The position numbers were made by a program, and so were the translations under genes. DNA of 64,000 nt, taken from positions 124,001 through 188,000 of the forward strand of contig JAPEVC010000036.1 in the NCBI GenBank assembly GCA_027946555.1, in the 5' to 3' direction. Shown here in pieces: positions 13,197 through 23,610 of the stretch (within the stretch, counting starts at the first letter, position 1; the number at the start of each line of letters is the position of its first letter). The notes under the pieces are model-generated. The model was not told where the DNA came from. It ran no database searches and was given only the letters and a program-made list of their open reading frames with translations. Origin of the DNA: Gnomoniopsis sp. IMI 355080. Taxonomy: Eukaryota; Ascomycota; Sordariomycetes; Diaporthales; Gnomoniaceae.

Positions 13197-13928
13197 AGCT
13201 ATGCAGAACCTCAATGCCACTCTTGTGTATGAAATATTCTCTAAGATGTGGTATTAGCTATGAACACTGTAGTAGGATTATGCAATTTAGTCCTTCTCTG
13301 GGCCTGCTGGACTGGTCAACGTCTTACAAGATCGCGAATAAGTTGCTCTGTCTCGCGATGCAAAATGCTATCAGTTTTTCTTAAGCTTTCGGATATTTGG
13401 AAATAGTCATAGCAATATGTTGGTGTGCGCCTAGTCTAAGAAAGTGAGACAAATGCATACAGACGTAGATTGGGAAGAAAAGAAAACGGCGTATCTTCGG
13501 TTAATTTTACGAGTACCAGGTACTGACTGGGTATCGAGAAGCTTGGGCCTTTTCTAGGTACCTCCTGCCTGGTAGCGGGGTTCACTGTCGATTGCTAGGC
13601 TGGAGCTTCCGCATCGCTTGACATCGCGTCACAAGACGTCAACCTCAGCCTTACGCGACTCTCTATCCAGAACCCTAAACCAGGCCACTTTACAGCGCCT
13701 TCTCCTCTCAGCACAAGTCTCGGACAGTCTTCCTCTTCGTACTTACTTTGAGGTCTCTTCACCGCAGCTGAGCATTGACGGGAGGATTTACGACCAATTT
13801 CCACACTCGAGTCTTGGATTGTACTGTACATACCTTACAATAAGCGCTCTCCATTCCATCACTCAGAAGACGGCTTTTTTTCCAAGTCGCCTGCCATCAC
13901 TGCCATTAGGAATCAAGATACTTCAGAC
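13197..13928. promoter_or_regulatory. Shared divergent promoter region, dihydroorotase / CSN3
   Basis: This is 732 bp between the two start codons. It contains one CTAGGTACC element (13554-13562) of the recurrent motif described under findings, and a pyrimidine-rich stretch before the CSN3 ATG. No gene is seen; the reading frame at 13618-14136 overlaps the leader and first exon of CSN3 and looks spurious. Confidence 0.5.
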
Positions 13929-15544
13929 ATGGAGGACGCCGCCTCTGTCCTCCTGGGCTTCCCTCCTGCAGAAGCCCTGTACAGCGACAAGGCCTACAAT
14001 GATGCTATCAACCTGCACATCCAGAGAGTCGACCACTTACTCTCTCAAAGAAAAGGCGTCACGGCCGACAACGCTTTCAAGTTGCTTAAGGTACGTCTGC
14101 CCGCAGCGGCCTCGTGCCGTCTGGACCGTATACTGACCTTGGCCCAACACCCTCAGGTTCTCCATCCCGGCGTCAACTCCTTGTCCTATCTCGCCGTCCT
14201 CGATATCCTCCCAATTGTAGACGGATGCTCACCTGAACAGAGAGCCATGGCTACAATCGACTTTTGCACGTCATTCGATTCAAGGCAGATCCGATATGTC
14301 GGCCAAATTCTCACCAACTTCCTGAAGACGATGACGTCTGCCACGTTTCCCCTTCCTGTAAGAGCCTCTGCTGTTCTCTGTCCGTGTATTTGCTAATCAT
14401 CGCTCAACACGCTCAGCATGAGGTCAAAGTTGGTCTGCTCGCCAGTGCAATCCTCAGAATCGACCCTACCAGCTCCATGCTGACTCCTTTGCATCTCGAT
14501 CTCGTGCATCTCGCCTATGAAACCGACACCGCCGAGCATGCTTTCCCCGTCCTCTCCAAACAGATCGTATACTATCCGGGCATGGATGCCGACAATACAG
14601 GCAAACGCAACTCCAACGCAGCGACACAGAAGCTCCTTTGCGACATGACACTTGCCCCACCAGACTACGTGACGCAAGATACAGGCCTCACTTCGGCCCT
14701 GGATGTGCAGCGTGTTCTGGAGTACGAGTTCGTATCGGGCCTTTTATTTTTGACGAGATCCCAATGGAAACTGGCGCGTGCAGCGTTTGAGCGGGTAATT
14801 ACGCATCCAACGCGCGAAGGTGGCGTCAGCTCGGTCATGACGGAGGCTTATAACAAATGGCTGCTTACCAGCCTCTTGGTCAATGGCCGCACCCCAGACA
14901 TGCCATCCAACGCCGGCTCTACTGCGAAGAAGACGTATGAGACCACAGGCAAGCCCTATCAAGCACTGGCATCTCACTTCGACGCGATGACTGCTGTAGA
15001 CCTCAAGAGGGAGGTCGATGCGCACGCAGAGGTGTGGCGGCAAAACCGAAACACAGGCTTAGTCCAAGAAGTTCTGGCAGCACACCAGAAGTGGCAAATC
15101 ATGAATCTTCGTAAGGTCTTTTCCAAGGTCTCACTTTCGCAGATCCGTTCGACGACCTGCAGTGCCGAGACTGGACACGCGTTGCCAACTGATGACGACG
15201 TCGAGAAGCTCGTTCAAGCAATGATCGATGCCAGGATGCTCAAGGGCGTCATCGAGAAGCCCGATGGAAAACCGGCCTATCTGAAGTACTTGGCCGAGGT
15301 TGAGGAGTTCTCCGAGGCTGAGTACAATAGGGAGCTCGTAGGCGTCATGAAAAGATTAAAGGAGCTCGAGGCTATCTACAGGACAAACAACGCTCGTCTG
15401 AGCACCAATCCGTATTGGCTTAAGCACGTCATTAGGGAGCAGAAACGCGAGAAGGACAACAGCGGCCAAGGTGCTCTGCCTAGCTTTGACGCACAGATCG
15501 ATGAAGAAGATTTGATGACAGGCGTCATGCCAGGCGGTTTGTAA
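13929..15544 (+). CDS. COP9 signalosome complex subunit 3
   Basis: Subunit of the COP9 signalosome, which removes NEDD8/Rub1 from cullins and so tunes SCF-type ubiquitin ligases; in moulds the complex affects development and light response. Exons 13929-14090, 14157-14357 and 14417-15544 give 496 residues. The protein is mostly helical. The C-terminal half contains a PCI-type region ending in a winged-helix-like part (from AHQKWQIMNLRKVF to KPAYLKYLAEVEEF) and a short charged tail, as in CSN3 proteins. Intron 1 (66 bp) is a multiple of three and stop-free, so its retention would insert 22 residues without a frameshift. Confidence is high for a PCI-complex subunit and good for CSN3 in particular. 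Confidence 0.82.
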
Positions 15545-16663
15545 GATCGTCACGCCGCATGGTGGGTACAGCAGACAAGCGATTGGAGTCTTTGTCAGAG
15601 GTCCTTCATCGTTTTATGCGTTTACATCTTGTTGTTTCTCCACGTATTCCAGATCCAGCTCTGGAAGGCCTTTCAGGAATGCTGACAGCCTACGTCGGTG
15701 ATGATCGAGCGGACAGGCCGGGGTGAAGAGCTTTGAGGCAAAGAAGACACGGATGCAGGAAACCACCAGCACGTGGCATCCAGAGAGCTGCGTCTGATTA
15801 CAACTTAACGAACTAGCTTGGCGTTCAAAGGGTGTTGGGACAGTGCTTTTCAGGGTCAAGGCTGCCTTTGTTGGTAGCCAAATCGGCGGAGGGAGCATGC
15901 CGTGCATATTCATCGCCTCGGTAAAGGGCAATTAGAGGATACACCCTGCCTGCCACGGCTTAGGCAGACCAAAATTTCCAATAATTTTTAAATACTCCAC
16001 ACGCTCTTTTCCGTGTCAGTTGATAGTACTGCTACATGTGTAATTTTCGCGAAAAAGAGAGTCATCAAAGGCAGCGGCGAGCCAAGCCGCCAGCAAGCGA
16101 TCAGAACTAATCATCCACATCAGTTGAAATACAAGGGGTTCCTAGCTCAACGATAGCGACGATTCTACGCAGAGACACGTTAAACCGTTCTTTTGTATCC
16201 GGTATAGACAGAAACGGCCCGAAATGGAATATATGGAAAGAACCGAGACGCCAGGCTTACAAATGATTTGAATTCAAGAGCCTATCCTTGGGAAAAGAAA
16301 GCCTCCACACATGGCTCAGACTATCAATTGCTGGTCGAAGAGTAGGGGTGCATACTTAAATGTCGTCTCTGGCAGAAGTTGGCGTTTCTACAGCCGTGGG
16401 CATCCAGAGGGAACCATAAAAAACAGAGTGTTCAGTGATTGGAAAACAAACGGCCGGCGTGGCATTTGAGAATGGGCTTGCGCTTCATTGATAGTTGCTC
16501 CGTTGCCTACCTTATGCCACTAGCTCATGTACAGTACACAAAGCAACCAAACCCATGGACATGACCTTTTCCCAGGATATTAAACACGATCCCTCCCAAA
16601 AAGACCCCTTGGAGCAAGCAATGAGCCTTACACCCACAACGTGACAGTACAGCCCAAAAAGTC
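15545..16663. other. Convergent spacer, CSN3 / RPA1
   Basis: This is 1.1 kb between two 3' ends. It contains a 105-codon frame on the minus strand (15614-15931) with no recognisable domain, which I do not call a gene. Otherwise it is unremarkable. Confidence 0.5.
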
Positions 16664-18666
16664 TCACATCATCTCATACTGCTTGATCATTTCCGACAAT
16701 TTGTTGGCCTCAGCAACAAAATCGATGGGGTTGGCGGCCATTACCTGGTAGCGCACACTGGAAGGAAATGGTCAGTTTGAGTCAAGCTGGCAGGGAGGGC
16801 AAAATATCACGTACCGTGGGGTATCCTGCCAGGTATCCATCTTGGCCCGGCACCTGAAGCTCAAACTTGTGCAGTTGGCTTCATCAAATGCAGCGGCGAA
16901 CTTCGTCTCGTCCTCCTCCTTCAGCGCCATGAGCTCGTCCGCCGACTTGCCACCCATGATAACCCTGCCAACGTCGTCAAAGACACTCAGCCACAGTTGG
17001 CCAGTGTGATCATTGACGTTGACCGACATTATGTAACGATACTCGGGTCGGTCGTGAGTGATATTACACTTCTCGCACCGCCACCCGCTGCCGTCCTCTG
17101 TCACCTTCTTGTTGCAGTTCTCGCTCTTACATGCAGCATAGCAGAAGTTCTCCTGCTTGATGTACACAATCGTGCCCTTCAGAGTGAAATAGACCTGGTC
17201 CTCCAAGCCAAGTTGCTGCTCCTTTACCTGCACGATATTCTTGTCTTCGTTCTTACGGCCGGTTGCGTTGCCCATGGAGGCCATGTTACTGTGTGTGGCG
17301 TAGCTGCCATTTCGACCAGACGCATCATACCAACCCTTCAGGCGGTGACCCTCAGGAATATCTGGGTTGACGGCCATGGTCCCAGAGGATAAGAGGGACA
17401 GAGATCGACCGCCAAAATCAGAGACGCGCACACCCTTGAAGGCTATAACGGACTCAGGCTCCGCATCGAAGTTGGTGGCTGTCTTGCCCCAGACAGTAAC
17501 TCTCACAGAGTAACCGCTGTCGTCAACAATGGTAAGTTCTCGCTTGTCATAAGGCTTTTGTGTCGACTTAGAAACGATCTGGTCAACATCACCAGCCTCT
17601 TTGAGTACACCAATGACGTCAACTGTGCTATCCTTCTCGGTGTTGTTCAAATCTTGAATGCCACAGAAATTGAAGCGAACCTGAGGAACGTTTGTCTGGT
17701 CTTCAGCCTTTTCAATCACGGTGTCGCGCTCGAAGGTGAGCTCGTAGTCGTTGGGAAGAGTTGAGAACTGTTTTTTGGCGAGTCTGACGGAACAAGGATT
17801 GGAAATGTAGTAGACCTGGCCCTCCTGCAGTAGATCCATGAATTGATCCACTTGGTCATTGAAGGCAGTGGCCTTGATCTCGCCACTCTCGTCCAGCAGG
17901 TTGACGCTGAAGAGCTTGCCCTCGCCGGTAGATTTGTGCCATGTCTTGAGGTCTGACTTAGCGCTTACGCGAGCTTTGATAGTCCACTTATGTGCGTAGG
18001 GAGACAGAGCCTCGATGGGGTAGATGACATTGTTCCCGTTGTGTGATGCTCCTCCTCTTGCGCCCAAATTCTCCTTTTTAGGAACCGGCGCAGGCTTCGT
18101 ATCTTCTTGTTTGGTTCCATAGAATCCGGTGCCACCGATGGCGGTATTAGTAGTATCTTCGGCGATGGGGTCGACTGGCTTGGGGTCACCGATCTTCTCG
18201 GGGGTGCCGAGGGACTCTATAACATCGAGGTCGAGGACGATCAGGATACTGGAGCGAAAAGTTAGCGAGGCTCGGTATCTGGAGAAGGTCTTTGAGTAGA
18301 TGTACTTTTTGCCCTTGACAGAAGTGGGATTGTACGACTTGATGCGGACAACACAGCCCTTGACTAATTTGCCGTCGTGGACGACGTGATTCGCCTGTGT
18401 GGCGAGCATACATTGGCAGTAGTTGGTGATGTCGCTAAGGACGATGCGGTAACGTTCGCCTGCGCCATTCTGTGCGGGCTGAAGGGTTTGCACGTATCAG
18501 CAGTCCATCGAGAATCACATCCACACATATAAAAATAAAAACTTACCATAGGCTTGATCTGGAGGCATTGCAGAACCGGGACTTGGAACTGGGCGGCCGC
18601 GAGATCTTGTTGAAAGAAAATGGCATTGAGTGCGCCTCTGTTGATTTGATTTGCTGCGTCACCCAT
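16664..18666 (-). CDS. RFA1: Replication protein A 70-kDa subunit
   Basis: Large subunit of the heterotrimer that coats single-stranded DNA in replication, repair and recombination. Minus-strand exons 18666-18547, 18478-18306, 18248-16815 and 16757-16664 give 606 residues, the normal family length. It holds an N-terminal OB fold, two central DNA-binding OB folds (from the KWTIKARVSAKSDLKTW region on), and the C-terminal OB fold with a zinc ribbon at about residues 467-492 (CYAACKSENCNKK then WRCEKC). The C-terminus ends YEMM. Intron 2 (18249-18305, 57 bp) is stop-free and in frame; splicing restores the VKGK-NILIVLDLDV continuity expected for RPA1. The last exon is needed for the true C-terminus. 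The promoter carries an MCB-type ACGCGT box. Confidence 0.95.
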
Positions 18667-18790
18667 CTTGTTCTCCGTGTCAAAAGTGATAGTTGGCTCA
18701 ACAAGACAGCAAAAGAAGTGTTGATCGGAAGGGTGCTGTAGATGGCGAGATGTTGTAGAGTTGAGATAATCGCGTCGAAGTTTAGGCAGG

Positions 18791-18796
18791 ACGCGT
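18791..18796. promoter_or_regulatory. Candidate MCB box ACGCGT
   Basis: The palindromic hexamer equals the core of the MluI cell-cycle box. Position and target (an S-phase gene, RPA1) make function plausible; a single hexamer is weak evidence alone. Confidence 0.45.
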
Positions 18797-18857
18797 TGAG
18801 TAGGTAATTAACAGGGATATGAAGGCAGTCGCGCGTCTACAGGGATTAGGAGGGGTA

Positions 18858-18877
18858 TCAGGTACCTAGGTACCTGA
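18858..18877. repeat. Perfect 20-nt palindrome with GGTACCTAGG core
   Basis: The 20 bases TCAGGTACCTAGGTACCTGA equal their own reverse complement. The core recurs elsewhere in non-coding parts of the window. Confidence 0.9.
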
Positions 18878-19329
18878 ATACTCGGGTATAGCGACTAGGT
18901 ACATAAGTAGCTATCAACTATATTGTCATAGGCTTGTCCGGTGTAAAGAAGTATGTACATGCCTCTACAAGCAAGTAGAGAAGGTTTTAGAAAAAGCGGA
19001 TTGGAAGACTATGAGGTTTAGATAACTTGTAAATTCCACTCGTCTCAACACATAAATAGGGGGATTGGACACGGTGATACTGCAAGAGAATTGGTAGTCC
19101 AAAAGCTAGGGAGGGCATTTCTGGGGTACGTCACCCGCTGGCGCAGCGGAGCCAAGCACATAGTAGTCAATGTCTCACCTGACCCTCTCCCGCTGTGCTT
19201 CCAACCTCACACTAGCCAGATACCCAATACTGTCGCCCTTTTCTTCCCATTCGTTACATATCAACTGACTTGGAACCGTTGAACCGACACCGATTTCACC
19301 TAACTTGCGAACGCAGACCACTTTCGACC

Positions 19330-20570
19330 ATGTCTGGCACGGAAGCCGAAGTTGCGACCAAGGCTCCGGAGAGCGATGCGCAGGAGCACGCCCCTACGAC
19401 CGCGGATGCCCCCGCTGCTGCTGCTGATGCTGCCGCTACAGAAGAGCCGGCGCCGCCAAAGATGGGAGAGAATTGTCACACCGACAGACCTACACGTTCG
19501 TCCCCTGCAATGCCGTGTTATGCAACCACGGCTTCACTCGAGCTGACTCGTCCGGCGCAGCAAGCGGCCAAGGCCCCACTGGAGAGATCAGGAAGCTAAA
19601 TGACATCGACGTGAGCCGCTCCTAAGGGGCTTTCTTGCCTTTGGAGACATTCCTCGTTGCTAATAGGCAGCTCTTACTTTAGGTCTACGTCTCCAAACCC
19701 TCAGAGTACCCGCACGCGCCCGCCCGGCTGCTCCTCCTCCTCACGGGCGGGACGGGCCTCAAGTCCATAAACAACCAGATCCAAGCCGACAAATTTGCTG
19801 CCGAAGGCTACGTGGTAGTTATGCCCGACCTGTTTGAAGGCGATGTAGCTCCCAACTCCACGACAGTCGACGCAGACCAAGCTGCCGAGGGCAGCACCGG
19901 CTCCTTTTTGGACAACTTCAAGATCAAGGCCGTTGAGACGGCAAAGAGCTTCATGATCGACATGTGGCTGGCGAGGCACACCGAGGAAAAGGTGCTTCCC
20001 ATCCTGCACAAGGTCATTGACGGCGCAAAGGACGAGTTTGCCGATGCGGTCAGCAACGGCGGCGGGATCTATGCGGTTGGGTACTGCTTTGGAGGCAAGT
20101 ACATTCTGCTATTGGCTGCAGAGCGCAGACCTGTCGCTGGCGGTGGTGGGTTCTTTGGTGAAGCCGAGAAGCCCCCAGCAGATGAGGAGGCTGGCGCGGC
20201 GAAGAATGGGCCGTTCATCAAGGCCGGGGCGCTGGCACACGCGACGCTCGTGGCGAGGGAGGACTTTGAGGGCATCAAGGTGCCGTTGAGTCTAGTTTGC
20301 GTGGAGAATGATCCTCTGTTCCCGGATGATGTGCGTAAGTTTGGCGAGGATGCCTTGTCAAAAGCGAACTTGGAGCATGAGGTGCAAGTATACCCAGGAG
20401 TTCCTCACGGTAAGTTCCAGCCACTCTCAAGCCGAGCAACTGCTGGTACGGCCTACTAACTTGTTTGCGTCAAAGGGTTCGCCGTGGTTGGTGACTATGA
20501 GGATGTCACCATCAAGGAGGCACAAAGCACTGCACATGAGCAGTTGGTGAAGTGGCTGAAGGATCATTAA
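19330..20570 (+). CDS. Dienelactone hydrolase family protein (AIM2-like)
   Basis: An alpha/beta hydrolase of the dienelactone hydrolase family, related to yeast Aim2; the natural substrate is not established. Exons 19330-19495, 19561-19610, 19683-20409 and 20476-20570 give 345 residues. The Cys-Asp-His triad is visible as Cys207 in GYCFGG, Asp282 in ENDPLFPDD and His314 in VPHGF. The first ~45 residues form an Ala/Glu/Pro-rich extension that the family core lacks. Intron 1 uses a weak GTTCGT donor; it is chosen because only this splice yields the family-like HTDRPTPSGQGPTGEIRKL. An Ala- and Gly-rich insert (about residues 217-240) lies after the nucleophile. It is divergent from RPA1 and convergent with the coiled-coil gene. 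Confidence 0.85.
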
Positions 20571-21276
20571 GGACCGCATGCCTAGTCTTCCTACGATACC
20601 TTGTGTTGATAGCATCGGTCTTTTCCCTTGAAATGCTTGCATTGCGCGAGACTGACAAGGCTAAAATGATGGCATCTCGACGGGTTCACAGACACTTGAA
20701 GAGTGGAGAAGAGCAGGTTGGAACTTGAGTCGAGGAATTTGGGGGTGTTTCTTTACCAAAGGAAACGAATACAGCACCACAGCGTCCTGGGAGCGTGGGT
20801 GGGCGATGGATGAAGGTGGCGGGAAGCAACTATTCAAACACTAGGCCCTTCGCAGCACCAAAATCGAGAAATGTAGACACTGGCAAAAACCAAATGCATC
20901 ATCAAAATTACCAATCCGATGATGCCCGAAGTTGGGTAAGTTTTTGCTGTACGTATATATGTACAAGAAAGTCCACGTCCCCTCGATCGCCGATAACCGC
21001 TGTCAACGCAGCATGGACAGCGCGGCAACGCACATGCACACAGGCCGGACAATATCGTTTCCCGTCGCATTGCCATTTCATAACCACGTCAAATCATAGT
21101 CCTCGTCCCGACCACCAGTCAGCAGAGAACGCAGTCCCCTGTACACTGCAAGCAGCAACACTGGAAGTAGGAGGAAGTAGAGACAAAGGCGAACCCCAGT
21201 TGCTTCTATTCAAACATTACGTTTCGCTTCCTTTGGACTCTTTCAAAGGCAACCGCAACGGAGGTTTTGGCGAGAT
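20571..21276. other. Convergent 3' spacer
   Basis: This 706-bp stretch lies between the hydrolase (+) and the coiled-coil gene (-). A 167-codon frame at 20795-21298 shows no domain. No gene is called. Confidence 0.5.
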
Positions 21277-23610
21277 CTACTCGCCCCGTCCACGATAGCT
21301 CCCCATCTGCTGGATAGAGCTCATTAACCCGCCGGGCCGTGCAAGGGAACTTGCTGGTCGAGCAAGCCCGCTGGCAGGCACACTCGACCCTGCTCTCGAG
21401 TGCGCGGCGGCACCGCCGCCGATCCTGCTCCCGCCCGCAATAGAACCTGGCGCCTTAAGTCCCGAGACTCCTGGCGGCCGCCCAATCATGCTATTCCTCA
21501 TGCCGCTCTTGGTGCCAGGAATACCACTCGGGCTCGGGGCGGTCTTCCGCGGGGTGGTGGTTGTAGTGGAGCGTGAAACGCCCATGCCTGTTTGGCCTCT
21601 AGGCGGGACCGGCGCGGAGGCGCGCTGGGCAACACGCTTAGGTGGCGTCGTGTGCTCGACCTGCTGCTGCCGGGGTGCAGGCTCATTATTCTGCACGACA
21701 ACGCTCTGGTTGCTTTGCATCTGCATCAGCTCCTCGGCCAATGTGACCAGCTCGCCCTTCTCGACGCGCTCGCCCTCCAGCTGGTGACGCAGCTCATCGT
21801 TGTCACTGCGGACCGTCTTGAGCACAGCTTCGAGCTTCTCAACCTCGGCCTGCAGCTCCTTGATCTGCGCGCTATCCTTGACGGCCTGCGCACTACGCTC
21901 GCTGGCCTCGAATTCCACCTTGGTGAGGGTGGCGTCGCGACCAACACGAAGCTCTTCGTTTTCCTTTGTGAGCTCCTCGATTTTGGTCTCGAGCTCGCGG
22001 ATCTTCTTATCCCATCGCACCTCGTAGTTCTTCTTGAGCGCCGCCACCTTGGCTTCATGCTTGCTCTTGTAAGCCGAGTGCAGCTCGCGCGCAACTTTCT
22101 CGACAGCGAGCTCGATCTCGCGCTGTGATGTCGTGTTCTTGGGGCTCCTGGGGGAGTTGGCCGCCTCACCGCCGCTGACTCGAGATGCGCGCATGGCGGC
22201 CATCTTAGACTCCGCCTCTTGCGCCATCATCTCAGCTGCTTCGCGGCGGCCTTCGGATTCTTCTAGCCTAGATTCGAGTGTCTCGCGCTCGCGCTGGGTG
22301 GTCATGATCTCGTCCTTCACCTGTCTCAGCACCGTCTCCATCTCGCGTCCTCGCTTTTCCCATGTATCTTTCTCTTCGGCATTCTGCTCGCGCAAACTGC
22401 GTTCCTCGCGTAGTTGTTCCATCGACTGACCAACGCGCTTCTCTGCGTCAATCAATGCTGTTCGTAGTGATGTTGCTTCGGCCTCCTTTCCGCTCAGCGT
22501 AGCTCTGAGATTGCTGATCTCAGACATAAAGTTTGACTTGAGGCTCTCAAGCTCACGAGCACTGATGGTTGGTACGCTGCGGGGCGTGGGCATGGGTGGA
22601 ATCTCAAAGTCCAGTAGGTTCGCGATACTCTGTCGTTGTGGTGTCTTTGCAGCGTCTGACACGGTCATAGATCTCGACGGCGACTGGTGTCGACCAGGAA
22701 ATCGCAGGTTATCTGTGAAGTCGAGAAGATTGGTTGTGCTGGATCCCGATCGCGCATCCTGCGCCATCTGTGTTGGTGTGCGCCCACCCAGGCGAGCAAA
22801 AGTAGTCATACTTGGAATGGCAGAAAAATCGCTAAACTCGCTCATCATCGTCTCATCGCCCGCCGCCTCATCCTGATCGCCACCACCCCGACCTGTCTCA
22901 TACTCTCCTGTTGGCGCCCTTGGTGTGGCCTCCTCAGGGAGATTGGTGTCGTCGTCGTCACTGCCACCAATACTGTCTAATGTATCCTCAAAGATCTCAA
23001 TCGCATGCTTCACCCCAGGGTTCTGCGCGATTGCCTCCTCAAGCGTGATCTCTGTGGCTTGAGGATGACTCCGCGGCCGCTCTGTCGGAGCCTCATTGGC
23101 ACCTTCAGCAACCTCTTCGTCGCGCTCCTTGACTGCTGCTGGGATCGACTGCGGCCTGTTGAACCTGCCGGAGGGCGCATCGCCCGTGTTGGTGCGCACG
23201 GGGAACCGCCGCATGGGACTGATGCTCTTCCTAGGACTCTTGGGCGCAGGCGGGGCGAGCTTATCATCCAGCGACTGTGACTCAGGGGCAGGTGCCGCAG
23301 CGTCCGAGTTGGAGCGGGCGGCCAGCATCTTGAGGGGCGACATCTCGCTACCAGACATGATGCGCGAGCGGCGCTTGTCTTTGGAGGGCGAGACATTTTC
23401 CTGGTTGGAGCTCTGGGAGGTGGCGCTGTCGCCATCGACGTTGTTGATAAAGGGCGAGCTGGCACTGTCGAGGCTATCGGCGCCAGTGGAGCGTCGCGTC
23501 AGGGACGGGGAGTGGTTGCCGCCGTTGCCATTCTCAAGAGAGTCGTAGGCGGCCTGGCGCGCCGCGTCGTTGAGGGCCGAATCGTGCATTTGAAATAGAG
23601 GGCTGCCCAT
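21277..23610 (-). CDS. Large coiled-coil protein, possible spindle-pole/microtubule factor
   Basis: Single exon, 777 residues from the ATG at 23610 (MGSPLFQMHDSALND). The frame is open upstream to an ATG at 23898, but those 96 extra residues are His/Pro-rich and read like leader sequence, so the shorter start is preferred. The N-terminal ~340 residues are Ser/Pro-rich and disordered, with SP and TP sites typical of CDK targets (KSPRKSISPMRRFPVR). Heptad-rich coiled coil runs at about 350-630 (ELESLKSNFMSEISNLRATL to ELVTLAEELMQMQ). The tail is basic, Ser/Arg/Gly/Pro-rich and ends SYRGRGE. This build resembles fungal spindle-pole or TACC/Alp7-like proteins, but I see no diagnostic domain and the function is unproven. 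Confidence 0.7.
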   Translation of the reverse strand: MGSPLFQMHDSALNDAARQAAYDSLENGNGGNHSPSLTRRSTGADSLDSASSPFINNVDGDSATSQSSNQENVSPSKDKRRSRIMSGSEMSPLKMLAARSNSDAAAPAPESQSLDDKLAPPAPKSPRKSISPMRRFPVRTNTGDAPSGRFNRPQSIPAAVKERDEEVAEGANEAPTERPRSHPQATEITLEEAIAQNPGVKHAIEIFEDTLDSIGGSDDDDTNLPEEATPRAPTGEYETGRGGGDQDEAAGDETMMSEFSDFSAIPSMTTFARLGGRTPTQMAQDARSGSSTTNLLDFTDNLRFPGRHQSPSRSMTVSDAAKTPQRQSIANLLDFEIPPMPTPRSVPTISARELESLKSNFMSEISNLRATLSGKEAEATSLRTALIDAEKRVGQSMEQLREERSLREQNAEEKDTWEKRGREMETVLRQVKDEIMTTQRERETLESRLEESEGRREAAEMMAQEAESKMAAMRASRVSGGEAANSPRSPKNTTSQREIELAVEKVARELHSAYKSKHEAKVAALKKNYEVRWDKKIRELETKIEELTKENEELRVGRDATLTKVEFEASERSAQAVKDSAQIKELQAEVEKLEAVLKTVRSDNDELRHQLEGERVEKGELVTLAEELMQMQSNQSVVVQNNEPAPRQQQVEHTTPPKRVAQRASAPVPPRGQTGMGVSRSTTTTTPRKTAPSPSGIPGTKSGMRNSMIGRPPGVSGLKAPGSIAGGSRIGGGAAAHSRAGSSVPASGLARPASSLARPGGLMSSIQQMGSYRGRGE

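Larger units (their letters stand above)
18667..19329. promoter_or_regulatory. Shared divergent promoter region, RPA1 / dienelactone hydrolase
   Basis: This is 663 bp between start codons. It contains ACGCGT at 18791-18796, 125 bp upstream of the RPA1 ATG, which matches the MluI cell-cycle box used by MBF for S-phase genes. It also has a perfect 20-nt palindrome at 18858-18877. Pyrimidine-rich sequence precedes the hydrolase start. Confidence 0.55.

Noticed and set aside
15614..15931. 105-codon minus-strand frame between CSN3 and RPA1
   Set aside because: No family resemblance, and it lies where the 3' UTRs of two convergent genes are expected.
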